The position numbers were made by a program, and so were the translations under genes. A stretch of DNA of 64,000 bases from Actinotignum timonense (GTDB lineage: Bacteria > Actinomycetota > Actinomycetes > Actinomycetales > Actinomycetaceae), in the NCBI RefSeq assembly GCF_030216305.1, contig NZ_JASOKT010000009.1, forward strand, positions 1-64,000. The letters run 5' to 3'. The notes under the pieces were generated by a model. It did not search any database. It had not been told where the DNA came from and was given only the letters and a program-made list of their open reading frames with translations. Below are positions 17,289 to 25,475 of this stretch, piece after piece (position 1 is the stretch's first letter; each line of letters starts with the position of its first letter).

Positions 17289-18379
17289 CATCCGCAGCAC
17301 ACACCGTTGAGCCCAGCGAGCACGCGCGCACTCTGGCCGACCAGGCCCGCAAGGATCGCCGGCCCGTTACCGCAATTACCCTAGGGGATCCGGCCGGCGT
17401 TGGCCCGGAAATTGTGGTGGGAACCGTCTGCGATCCCAGCGTATACGAATGCGCTCGTCCCTTCGTGATTGGTAATCGCAAGGCTTTGGAACGCGCCGCG
17501 AAGATGGCCGGTAAGAAACTGGTGATCAACGAGATCTCTGAGCCGGAAGAAGCGAAGTTTGAGTTCGGTATCGTGGACCTCCTCGATACCGGAGTGCATT
17601 CTGATGCCGATATCAAGTTCGGAAAGATTCAACGCGAAGCCCAGCTACAGGCTTATTCCTATTTGGAAAAGGCGATTGAGCTGGGGAACCAGGGGAGACT
17701 GCACGCGGTGTCTACCGCCCCGACCCATAAGGAAGGGATGATGGAAGCCGGGGTGCGATACCCGGGGCAGACTGAGATTTTCCAGAATCTCACCCACTCC
17801 AAGTACGCGCTCACGATGTTCCACGTGCATAAGCTGCGGGTGTTTTTCCTATCGCGGCACGTGTCTCTACGTGATGCGGTGAATTTCGTAACCAAAGAGC
17901 ACGTGCTTGATTTCCTGCGGAATATCCACGAGGAATTCGAGCGCATCGGTTTCGATAATCCTTCCATCGCGGTGGCGGGGCTCAACCCGCATAACGGCGA
18001 CAATGGGATGTTTGGCCGTGAGGAAATTGAGGAGTTAGAGCCGGCAGTGGCTGCCGCCCGCGCCGAGGGCATTCGTGCCCGCGGCCCTTTCCCTGGCGAC
18101 TCGATTTTCGCTTTCTCGCTGGACGGGCGCCACGACGCCATCCTTTCTCTCTACCACGATCAGGGCCATATTGCCTGCAAGACCCTCGACTTCGAGAAAG
18201 CCATCACCCTGACCCTCGGGCTGCCGTTTATGCGTTCCTCCGTGGATCACGGCACAGCTTACGATATCGCCGGCAAGGGCATCGCCAACACCGGTTCTAT
18301 GGTGGAAGCTACCCGGGTATGCGCGGAATTTGCGTTGCGTAAACTCGACGGCGAAGCGCGCCGGGCCGCGCGGGCCTAA
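17285..18379 (+). CDS. pdxA2: PdxA2-type 4-phosphotetronate dehydrogenase
   Basis: A 364-residue PdxA-family NAD-dependent oxidative decarboxylase. GDPAGVGPEI lies at 34-43, and the metal-site histidine contexts SRHVSLRDA (H192) and LYHDQGH are present. The first metal histidine of E. coli PdxA (GHTEFF) is replaced by glutamine in PGQTEIF (Q162). About 25 extra N-terminal residues precede the core. The overlap with the DUF1537 kinase supports a role on a phosphorylated tetronate, giving DHAP and CO2, rather than in pyridoxal synthesis. A terminator-like hairpin follows. Confidence 0.87.
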   Translation: MTSAAHTVEPSEHARTLADQARKDRRPVTAITLGDPAGVGPEIVVGTVCDPSVYECARPFVIGNRKALERAAKMAGKKLVINEISEPEEAKFEFGIVDLLDTGVHSDADIKFGKIQREAQLQAYSYLEKAIELGNQGRLHAVSTAPTHKEGMMEAGVRYPGQTEIFQNLTHSKYALTMFHVHKLRVFFLSRHVSLRDAVNFVTKEHVLDFLRNIHEEFERIGFDNPSIAVAGLNPHNGDNGMFGREEIEELEPAVAAARAEGIRARGPFPGDSIFAFSLDGRHDAILSLYHDQGHIACKTLDFEKAITLTLGLPFMRSSVDHGTAYDIAGKGIANTGSMVEATRVCAEFALRKLDGEARRAARA

Positions 18380-18448
18380 AACGGTGCGTGCTGATTCCAC
18401 TACGTGGCTAGTACCGGTCGCGCGGTGAATGATAGCCACGCACAATTC

Positions 18449-18489
18449 GAGAGGACCGCGTTTCCACTCAGGTGGGACGCGGCCCTCTC
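18449..18489 (+). terminator. Hairpin after pdxA2
   Basis: GAGAGGaCCGCGT pairs with ACGCGGcCCTCTC (one mismatch), about 70 bp after the pdxA2 stop. There is no long T-run. Confidence 0.6.
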
Positions 18490-18595
18490 TGGTCCGTATG
18501 GGCGCGACGCCGCATTTGCGTGAGCAGACCCGCGAATATTCCGGGCCATGCGTCCTTAACGTCAGTGTCACCGCGGGCTAAGATGAGCGATATCA

Positions 18596-18643
18596 CTCAG
18601 ATTTATAGGACACAGAAATCCGCTAAACCCAACATAATCTGAG
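18596..18643. promoter_or_regulatory. Inverted repeat upstream of deoR-type gene
   Basis: CTCAGATT (18596-18603) and AATCTGAG (18636-18643) form a spaced perfect inverted repeat 36 bp before the regulator start. It is a candidate autoregulatory operator. The remaining sequence between pdxA2 and the regulator shows only the terminator hairpin. Confidence 0.4.
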
Positions 18644-18678
18644 AGTCATGCAGCTAGCCACGAGGTGAGAGAACACCG

Positions 18679-19488
18679 ATGACCGCAACGGAAGAACCGC
18701 GCGCCCGCCGCGCACAGAACCGCAAAGTAGTCAAGCGCCGCGCCCGGATTTTAGAACTGCTAGCCGGGGGAGATGCACCGCTGCGCAATGAAGAACTCGC
18801 CCGGCATTTCGGTGTTTCCCTCGCGACCATCCGTCGGGATTTGAGTGAACTAGAAACCAGTGGGGAGCTATCCCGTACTTACGGCGGTGCGGTCTCTGCT
18901 CACCCGGAATTTCTTCACCTGGGCGGGATTACCCCCACGAATTTGGCCCGTAAAAAAGCAATTGCGAAGCGGGCCGCGGCTCTTATCGCTGATGATTCCC
19001 TCGTGATCCTAGATGCGGGAACCACCGCCGAGCAGCTTTCCTTTGCCCTCGATAACACGCGCCGCATCACCGTGATTACCAACGGGATTCGCCCGATTAA
19101 CGCCCTGGCACTCCAGGATAAAGTGACGGTAGTGGTGCTCGGTGGAACCCTCGATATTGCACACGACTCAATTACCGGCGTCGATGCAGAAAAAATGCTC
19201 GAATCTATGCACGGCAATTATGCCTTTATGGGCGCGGTACAGATCTCCCCGGAACGCGGCATCGGCTCTCTCAGCTACGAGCAGGCGCGGCTCAAAACCC
19301 AGATGATGGCACATGCTTCCCAGGTCTACGTAATGGCAGACGCGGCGAAACTGCATAATCGCCCTTATCCATACTGGTCACCTTTTCCTAAACGCTGGAC
19401 GCTAATTACTGATACCGACGCAGATGCCGAGATGCTGCGCCGCTTGCAGCGCTCGGGTGCTGAGGAAATTCTGCTCGCCAAGGTGTAG
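18679..19488 (+). CDS. DeoR-family transcriptional regulator
   Basis: A 269-residue regulator. The N-terminal winged HTH (about 20-75) has the DeoR signature VSLATIRRDLSELE and is followed by the LSRTYGGA hinge. The C-terminal DeoRC effector domain contains ILDAGTTAEQL. Members sense phosphorylated sugars and usually repress adjacent catabolic genes, so the transporter/kinase/pdxA2 set 0.3 kb upstream is the obvious target. The ATG follows GAGGTGAG. Confidence 0.88.
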   Translation: MTATEEPRARRAQNRKVVKRRARILELLAGGDAPLRNEELARHFGVSLATIRRDLSELETSGELSRTYGGAVSAHPEFLHLGGITPTNLARKKAIAKRAAALIADDSLVILDAGTTAEQLSFALDNTRRITVITNGIRPINALALQDKVTVVVLGGTLDIAHDSITGVDAEKMLESMHGNYAFMGAVQISPERGIGSLSYEQARLKTQMMAHASQVYVMADAAKLHNRPYPYWSPFPKRWTLITDTDADAEMLRRLQRSGAEEILLAKV

Positions 19489-19532
19489 ATTTTAAATGGC
19501 TCATGTCACAACGGCGAATGGCAGGAGGAACG

Positions 19533-19991
19533 ATGATCATTTATTTTTCCGAGACTGGTACTACTGAAAAAGCAGCAGAACGCTTGCAGGGTATCGTCGG
19601 CGGCGAAGCGGTACGGATAGCCGCTGCGCAGCCCTACACGAATGAGGATTTGGATTGGCGGGTCGAGGACAGCCGGGCAAATCTGGAACAGCACGGTAAA
19701 ATCGCAGCTCCCGGCCTTGCGGAACCTGTCGAGCTGGGAGGTGCCACGGAAGTATTCCTCGGTTTTCCGATCTGGTGGGGTATCCCGCCGAAAGTCGTGG
19801 ATAGCTTCGTGAGCTCGCATGAGCTAGGAAACGCACGGGTACACCCCTTCTGCACCTCCGGAAGCTCACCGATGGACGAAGCCGAGGACTATCTACGCTC
19901 CGCTTTCCCGCAGATCGCGTGGACGAACGGACTGCGTTTCCACGACGGCCTCAGCGACGAAGAAATCCGCGCCTGGGCCGATGCGCGCTAG
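19533..19991 (+). CDS. Flavodoxin-like protein
   Basis: A 152-residue protein starting MIIYFSETGTTEKAAE, a flavodoxin-type FMN phosphate-binding loop (S-x-T-G-T-T). GFPIWWGIPPKVV near residue 80 is the aromatic flavin-stacking region seen in the flavodoxin_4 group. The start is chosen for the AGGAGG four bases upstream; an earlier ATG at 19503 lacks one. It likely carries electrons in the cytosol. Its end overlaps the following lipoprotein start by 11 bp. Confidence 0.8.
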   Translation: MIIYFSETGTTEKAAERLQGIVGGEAVRIAAAQPYTNEDLDWRVEDSRANLEQHGKIAAPGLAEPVELGGATEVFLGFPIWWGIPPKVVDSFVSSHELGNARVHPFCTSGSSPMDEAEDYLRSAFPQIAWTNGLRFHDGLSDEEIRAWADAR

Positions 19992-20466
19992 AGTCCCGAG
20001 CGCAGTTATTGCACTGAGCGGTACGCTCGGCACTCTTGCCGCCTGTTCGCTGGGTCAACCTTCCCCGGATGAACTGGCGGCATGCACCGGAACCGTTACA
20101 CTCTCCCAGCTCAACCTCCCCGGGCCCTACGGGGTTTCCTGGACGGTTGAGTTTGCGGAGGGCGACACCGCCACCTTGACGTATAACGTTCCTGGAGGTG
20201 GCACGGGCCTGACCGAGGTGTATCGGGAATCTTTCCCGGTCGATGCGCAACCGCGGCGAGAGATGTGCATGCGGGCTGCGATGACGAAAGAAGCAGAACC
20301 CCTGCCGGGCGGGGCGACCGTCAGCTGGGATCTGGGGCCGGCTGGCTCCGGGCACACCAACGATGAGGAAGCAACTGTGTTCATGGAGCCGGTCATGCTC
20401 ATGGTCACCCAAGAACGCCTGTGGGCCGCGAATGAGGCATATGAGCAGTACGCCGAGAACCGCTAG
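19981..20466 (+). CDS. Small secreted lipoprotein
   Basis: A 161-residue protein with a lipoprotein signal peptide (hydrophobic residues 8-20, lipobox LAAC with C22). The mature region is unrecognised: a CTGTVTLSQL segment, beta-rich sequence, two further cysteines, and an acidic C-terminus ending YEQYAENR. It overlaps the flavodoxin stop by 11 bp. The next gene is a broken copy of it, so the pair arose by tandem duplication. Confidence 0.7.
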   Translation: MRARVPSAVIALSGTLGTLAACSLGQPSPDELAACTGTVTLSQLNLPGPYGVSWTVEFAEGDTATLTYNVPGGGTGLTEVYRESFPVDAQPRREMCMRAAMTKEAEPLPGGATVSWDLGPAGSGHTNDEEATVFMEPVMLMVTQERLWAANEAYEQYAENR

Positions 20467-20481
20467 AGGAACCGCTTCATC

Positions 20482-20500
20482 ATTCTCTTCACGAGAGAAT
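20482..20500. terminator. Small hairpin between lipoprotein copies
   Basis: ATTCTCT/AGAGAAT with a 5-nt loop sits 15 bp after the first lipoprotein stop. It is weak but well placed. Confidence 0.4.
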
Positions 20501-20609
20501 CTTCAATCAGCTAGGCTCCACATTGGATAGCGGTGATTTACCTAGAGTGCGCCAACTTCTCGCACGCCCATGCCACCCCAGCTTCTCAAGATAGAGAAAA
20601 GAGAATCCT

Positions 20610-21113
20610 ATGGTTAGCTTCTCCACTTTCACACGCAGCGGTGCCGCACTCGTGAGTATCGGCATTGCCCCGGCATTGAGTTCCTGCTCCTCGCAAGGGC
20701 AAGCCTTGCCAGAACAGATAGCAAAATGTACCGGCACTGTCACGGTGTCTCAGCTTGGGGTACCTGACCCCGAAGGGTTTTCGTAGACGGTTATCTTCGA
20801 GAAAGATGACACTGCAATACTCAGCTTCTCCGCCGGAGGGAAAGATACCCGACTGACCGAGGTATACGAAGATTCGTTCACTGTTGACACCAAACTTCGC
20901 AAGAAGATGTGTAAGGTAGTTGCAGCTCAACCGACCGCGGAAGCCGAAGAATCCGAAGATTCCACAGTGGAATGTGATTTATCGCCAGCCGGCTCAGGTA
21001 AAACGAGAGACAGCAAAGCCGACTTCCTCATGGGCCCGGTTCTCAAGATGATTCCCGAAAGCGCGCTCCTGGCCGGGTATGCGGCACACGAAGAATACGC
21101 CAAGAACCGCTAG
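20610..21113 (+). pseudogene. Lipoprotein paralog interrupted by amber codon
   Basis: From the ATG at 20610 the frame encodes a lipoprotein paralogous to the upstream gene: the signal peptide ends LSSC, then CTGTVTVSQLG matches CTGTVTLSQLN. At codon 59 (20784-20786) TAG replaces the codon aligned with tryptophan 54 of the intact copy (GVSWTV versus GFS-stop-TV). The same frame then stays open and homologous to the end (LTEVYEDSF, YAAHEEYAKNR). A single G-to-A change therefore separates it from a full 167-residue protein, so inactivation is recent, or the stop is read through. Confidence 0.85.
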
Positions 21114-21206
21114 GTGTGCGGGACGGCAGGCGCGGCATCGTCGTTCTTAATGTGGCGCGGCACGGAAACCTTATGCTGCCACAATGCGGATCATAAACGA
21201 GAAGAA

Positions 21207-21244
21207 GGCACCGCCGTCCCGGTTTCACCCAGCGCGGCGGTGCC
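21207..21244. terminator. Terminator between lipoprotein pseudogene and MHS gene
   Basis: GGCACCGCCG pairs with CGGCGGTGCC across an 18-nt loop between convergent genes. Confidence 0.65.
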
Positions 21245-21266
21245 TGTTCCGTAACATCGCGTTAAT

Positions 21267-22700
21267 TTATGCTCCCGCTACTTCCTGTTCAAGGTCGTCG
21301 GTAATAACCTTGCCCATGGTTTCTGGCGTGGATAGGCACGCCAGAATGCCAAGGCCCATCATAATGGTGGTGAAGGTTAGTACCGGCCACCAACCGAAGC
21401 TACCCGGCCGCACGATAATGGCCGCGATCATCGGGGTGAAGCCCACGATGATATTGCCCAGCTGCGTGGAGACGGCATAGCCTGTCATTCGCAGGCGAGT
21501 CGGGAACATCTCGCTATACATCGGCGCCTGAACAACGTTTCCGCCGGTGGATACCAGCCCGATAATGAAGAGCAAAATAACCAGCAGCGGCACGCTCTTG
21601 ATCTGAATTGCCCAGAAGATAACCGGGAACAGTGCCACGAGGCTGAACATCGAAATAAGGTACACCGGCCGGCGGCCGATCTTATCCGAGAGCGCTGCCC
21701 ACAGTGGCTGAACCGGAACACCAATAACCATCGACACGGTGGCCAGAGTCAGCAAGGTCGAGCGCTCCCAACCCCAGTAAGTGGTGCCGTAGTTGAGCAT
21801 GTAATTCGTGAGCAAAACGCCGGTGATTGCGAACTGGCCCATCGCCATAACGCGAATGACTTGCCGCCAGTGATTCTTGAAGAGGTCGCCGAGGCTCCCC
21901 TTATTTTTTCCGGAAGTCTTTTCCACCGAGTGCTGCGTGGTTTTACCCTGTTGGCGGGCGAGTGCCTCGTAAACATCGCGCGGTTCATCTGCCTTCGTCC
22001 GCACCCACAACGCGTAGAGCACCAGCGGAATAGCAATGAAGTAAGGGATCCGCCACCCCCAATCGAGAAGGAAGGACTCATTCCCTGACACGGGAATAAA
22101 AGCGGCAATACCAAGAAGCTGGCCGATAAGAAGTCCGTGCATGGTGAAAGCAACGAGACGGCCACGTTTCTCTGGCGGTGCCAGCTCGGACGTCATCGCT
22201 GTCGATCCGGCTTGCTCGCCACCCGCGGAGAATCCCTGAATAAGCCGCATAGCAATCAAAATAATGCCCGCAGTAGGGCCAATCGAGTCATAGGACGGCA
22301 AGAATCCAATAACGAGAGTTGCAAATCCCATTAACCCGAGAGTGAGGAGGAGCGTCTTCTTTCTCCCCCAGGTATCACCGAGGTGACCGAGCACGATAGC
22401 TCCGAGAGGCCGAGCGAGATACGCAACACCGAACGAGGCAAGCGAAGCGACATTCGCTAAGGTCGGATTATCCCCACCACCGAAGAAAACGGTAGGGAAG
22501 ATAACCGCGGATGCGGTTCCGTACAGGCCAAAGTCATAGTATTCGGCAAGAGCGCCCCAAAAACCAGATTTTGCGGCTTTCTTGGCTGATTTTTCTACGT
22601 TCACTTTCTCGCCCGAGACCTTCATAGCTACATTCGATGCAAGATCACTCTCTGGCGACGATGCCGGCGTAGCACCTGGTGTCGTGTGTGGGTCCGTCAT
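21267..22700 (-). CDS. MFS transporter, metabolite:H+ symporter (MHS) family
   Basis: A 477-residue, 12-TM proton symporter. GALAEYYDFGLYG in TM1, ARPLGAIVLGHLGDTWGRKKTL and GFSAGGEQAGSTAM are hallmark MHS segments (the shikimate, proline/betaine and citrate transporter group). A 45-residue hydrophilic N-terminus precedes TM1, and a cytoplasmic loop lies near residue 240. It is divergent from a LuxR regulator and a hydrolase, so it may import the hydrolase's substrate or export its product. The ATG start is preceded by GGATAACC. Confidence 0.87.
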   Translation of the reverse strand: MTDPHTTPGATPASSPESDLASNVAMKVSGEKVNVEKSAKKAAKSGFWGALAEYYDFGLYGTASAVIFPTVFFGGGDNPTLANVASLASFGVAYLARPLGAIVLGHLGDTWGRKKTLLLTLGLMGFATLVIGFLPSYDSIGPTAGIILIAMRLIQGFSAGGEQAGSTAMTSELAPPEKRGRLVAFTMHGLLIGQLLGIAAFIPVSGNESFLLDWGWRIPYFIAIPLVLYALWVRTKADEPRDVYEALARQQGKTTQHSVEKTSGKNKGSLGDLFKNHWRQVIRVMAMGQFAITGVLLTNYMLNYGTTYWGWERSTLLTLATVSMVIGVPVQPLWAALSDKIGRRPVYLISMFSLVALFPVIFWAIQIKSVPLLVILLFIIGLVSTGGNVVQAPMYSEMFPTRLRMTGYAVSTQLGNIIVGFTPMIAAIIVRPGSFGWWPVLTFTTIMMGLGILACLSTPETMGKVITDDLEQEVAGA

Positions 22701-22860
22701 TGGTTATCCTTTCGCGCAACGGAGCTGCATTGCATCCGTTTTATGCGGTAAATCGTGGACGTTCCCTTACGTCCATCAGCTAGCGTACTAAGAGCATGGT
22801 GATTAAAACCGCCTCACTGCGGGTGAATTACACGTTCTCTCTTCGTACCATCAGACGAGT

Positions 22861-22874
22861 AGACTAGTCCGTAA
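22861..22874. promoter_or_regulatory. Candidate LuxR-type site 1
   Basis: AGACTAGTCCGTAA, which includes the palindrome GACTAGTC, lies 48 bp before the regulator start. A copy with one mismatch lies at 23801. ATTAC-CGGAA-GTAAT follows immediately (about 22873-22887). Confidence 0.45.
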
Positions 22875-22922
22875 TTACCGGAAGTAATACTCAAAAATCC
22901 GTGTAGCGAATGGCGGGGCGGA

Positions 22923-23798
22923 ATGCGAACAAACCTACAATTCTCACAGCGTTTGACGGATGCAATTCAGGCGCTCCACGCAGCTGATGACCGGCGGGCC
23001 ATCGCACGCTATTTCGTTGCCTTACTTGCGGATGTGGCACCTAATTCAGACTACATTTCTTTCCACGTATTCTTGCCACGCCAGAATATCTTTGCGGTAC
23101 TGGGTGTATACGGTCTACGCCATTATAATTCGACTCTCCTGGTGGAAGCTGATTCACCCTTCGGAAGAACTCTTGACTGCCGCGAACAGTACTGGGCCCG
23201 TACTCCGGCCGAGGTAGCTCGCCTGTATTCCTTCCCGGATGATTCTTCGCTTGCCTACGAACGAACCCGACCGCTATTCCACTCGGCTTCCGCAGCCACT
23301 CACACGTCCGCGGTTATTCAGCCCTGCATCATCGGGGAAGAATTAGAGGGAACTATCTGGCTGGAATCCCACTCGCGAGCCGGAGCTTTTTCGACAACAG
23401 ATCGGTTGCGCATTTCCCAGCTTTCCACCCTTGCGGCGTTACTTCTGCGCACCGCACCTCACGCAACTATTCTCAATTCTGACGGTTTAGCGGAGGTATG
23501 GGATGTACTTCTTACCACCCCCACTCAGCTCACTGCGGACACACCTGAGAATTCGACCCCTGAAAGTACGCCACCACGAACCGAATCGAGACACGCACCT
23601 GCGCTTACGCCCCGCGAAAGGGAGGTATTAACGCAAGTAGCATTGGGACTTACTAATTCCGAAGCAGCCTGCGCTCTGCATGTATCTATCAATACGGTGC
23701 GCAGCCATCGCCGCACCCTCATGCGAAAACTCGGAGCACACAATGTAGTGGAGCTTCTTGACACAGCGGAACGCTATGGAATGCTATCGAACTCGTAG
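22923..23798 (+). CDS. LuxR-type regulator with GAF-like sensor
   Basis: A 291-residue regulator. The first ~190 residues look like a GAF-type ligand-binding domain (NSDYISFHVFLPRQN, LEGTIWLESHSRAGAF). A Pro/Thr/Ser linker with several TP and SP pairs follows, and a C-terminal LuxR HTH begins at LTPREREVL and includes SINTVRSHRRTLMRKLG. It lies between a divergent MHS transporter and a downstream hydrolase, with similar 14-bp sequences before itself and the hydrolase, so it probably controls both. The ATG follows GGGGCGGA. Confidence 0.82.
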   Translation: MRTNLQFSQRLTDAIQALHAADDRRAIARYFVALLADVAPNSDYISFHVFLPRQNIFAVLGVYGLRHYNSTLLVEADSPFGRTLDCREQYWARTPAEVARLYSFPDDSSLAYERTRPLFHSASAATHTSAVIQPCIIGEELEGTIWLESHSRAGAFSTTDRLRISQLSTLAALLLRTAPHATILNSDGLAEVWDVLLTTPTQLTADTPENSTPESTPPRTESRHAPALTPREREVLTQVALGLTNSEAACALHVSINTVRSHRRTLMRKLGAHNVVELLDTAERYGMLSNS

Positions 23799-23800
23799 AG

Positions 23801-23814
23801 AGACTAGTCCCTAA
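23801..23814. promoter_or_regulatory. Candidate LuxR-type site 2
   Basis: AGACTAGTCCCTAA differs at one base from the site at 22861-22874. It lies 104 bp before the hydrolase start, just after the regulator stop. Confidence 0.45.
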
Positions 23815-23917
23815 CAGCTACTGGAAGGCGTTTTCACCCCAATGGGACAAGCTAATTCAGCGTTTGGACTCTATGCTGGCACTTAATCGCACAGGAGATT
23901 ATTTCGAGGGAGAAATG

Positions 23918-25432
23918 ATGAACGCACCGACATTGTCAGTACCAGTTCCCGCTGCCACAGGCCCAATTGCAGTCAACAATGAGAGCTATCCCTTTTCTGC
24001 AATGCGGTTCGCACGCGAACCACTAGATTTAGCCTCGTACGGATACGTTGAGGAGGAGTATTTCCTTTCCGGTACCGCAAACGTTTATGGTTTCACTCCG
24101 GAGGAAGACACCCGCATAATCGTCGAAAAAGAGGGAATTCCATACTGTACCCGCGTACTGGTGCGGCGCCCAGCTAAGGAAAGTTCACCGACCGCATGGG
24201 TATCTATTTTGAATGCCTCAGAGGGATACGACATCGAAGACGATTGGAGGCGGGCCTGGGACTACCTTATGGACAAGCGGCACACCTATGTTGCCGTGAC
24301 GGCCAAACCCATCCAGATCTCCGCCTTGCACACCTTTGATCCGGAGCGCTACAGACAGCTCAACTGGGGCGGAAAACCGCGCCAGATCGATGCCGCAGAG
24401 CCGGGATGGAATCCTTTTATGCAGCTTGACGAGTGCGAAGAGGGCCTGGCCTGGGATGTGATCGCGCAGGTGTCCGCGTGGCTACGATCCTCGAACAGCC
24501 CTGTGAGCCTAGAGCGCGTCTTCCTTATCGGCCAGTCCCAATCCTCGGTGTATACCAATACATATCTCACCTACTTCCACAATCTGTTACGGCTAGCCGA
24601 CGATGCACCTACCTATGACGGTTATGCTCCCGGGGTCGGATCTGTGTTTGTCAAAGCTATTAACCAGCACAAGTCCGGGATCCCGCCGCAAATGCTGAGC
24701 GGCGTAGATCTTGATGCACCTGGGACTGGGGAGAAACAAGCAGCCTTTGTCCCCTACCTCGTTGAGCCCGCCCAACTTGATGTTCCGATTATCAGCACCT
24801 CCTCGGAGGCTGATGTGAGCCTCTTCGGCGCTGGTCCCGAATCTTTCCGCCTAGGGGACGGACCGTTGCGCCGGCATTGGCATGTGAAGCGTTCACCACA
24901 TTCGGATGCCCGTTCGCGTGTTATCCCACAAAATTCGGAAGTGGTCAAGGCGAAGCGGCGCCCACGCCAGATGGATACCGCGTTCCTCGAATCCCTCAGT
25001 GCGCTTCCCATTGAACCGATTATTACCGGGTCCATGGCCGCGGTAGAAAAGTGGGCAGCGGAGGGGGTACCGGCTGCACCTTCCACCTGGTTCGATGCCG
25101 AAAATGGGCAGTGGGTAAAAGATGGCGCCGGGCTGCTTTCGGGTGGGATTGAATTGGGACTCCTCGCTCATCCGATCGCGGATTTCCTCCCCGGAGCGCC
25201 CGAAAATCCCGTGTACGGCCTCATGACCTTGCATGCGCGCGAGTCGATTCTCAAGCGTTTTTCTTCTTTCGAGGGCTACCGGGCCGCCTGCGATGAAGTC
25301 GATGACGCGCTGGAAAAGGCGGGTTATCTTGAGCCTGTGGGCCGCCGCTTGCTCCACGCCGTGGAACGCGAGCTGTGGGAGCGCGCGGTGGAAGGCGCAC
25401 CGGCTCCCCTGAGTTCACCGCAAGGTCGGTAG
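23918..25432 (+). CDS. Alpha/beta hydrolase domain protein (PF20091-type)
   Basis: A protein of about 504 residues resembling the long alpha/beta hydrolase-domain family (Abhydrolase_10). The nucleophile elbow is GQSQSS near residue 220, and the preceding blocks RVLVRRP and WDVIAQVSAWLR fit. Family members include uncharacterised esterases from soil and gut bacteria. No signal peptide is evident. The start is set at the second ATG of ATGATG because GGGAG is then correctly spaced; 23864 is a longer alternative. It is probably transcribed with or under the LuxR regulator upstream. Confidence 0.78.
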   Translation: MNAPTLSVPVPAATGPIAVNNESYPFSAMRFAREPLDLASYGYVEEEYFLSGTANVYGFTPEEDTRIIVEKEGIPYCTRVLVRRPAKESSPTAWVSILNASEGYDIEDDWRRAWDYLMDKRHTYVAVTAKPIQISALHTFDPERYRQLNWGGKPRQIDAAEPGWNPFMQLDECEEGLAWDVIAQVSAWLRSSNSPVSLERVFLIGQSQSSVYTNTYLTYFHNLLRLADDAPTYDGYAPGVGSVFVKAINQHKSGIPPQMLSGVDLDAPGTGEKQAAFVPYLVEPAQLDVPIISTSSEADVSLFGAGPESFRLGDGPLRRHWHVKRSPHSDARSRVIPQNSEVVKAKRRPRQMDTAFLESLSALPIEPIITGSMAAVEKWAAEGVPAAPSTWFDAENGQWVKDGAGLLSGGIELGLLAHPIADFLPGAPENPVYGLMTLHARESILKRFSSFEGYRAACDEVDDALEKAGYLEPVGRRLLHAVERELWERAVEGAPAPLSSPQGR

Positions 25433-25475
25433 CAGCGCCCGGGTTGCCAGGGCGGAACGCGCCGCGGCGTCGCCG

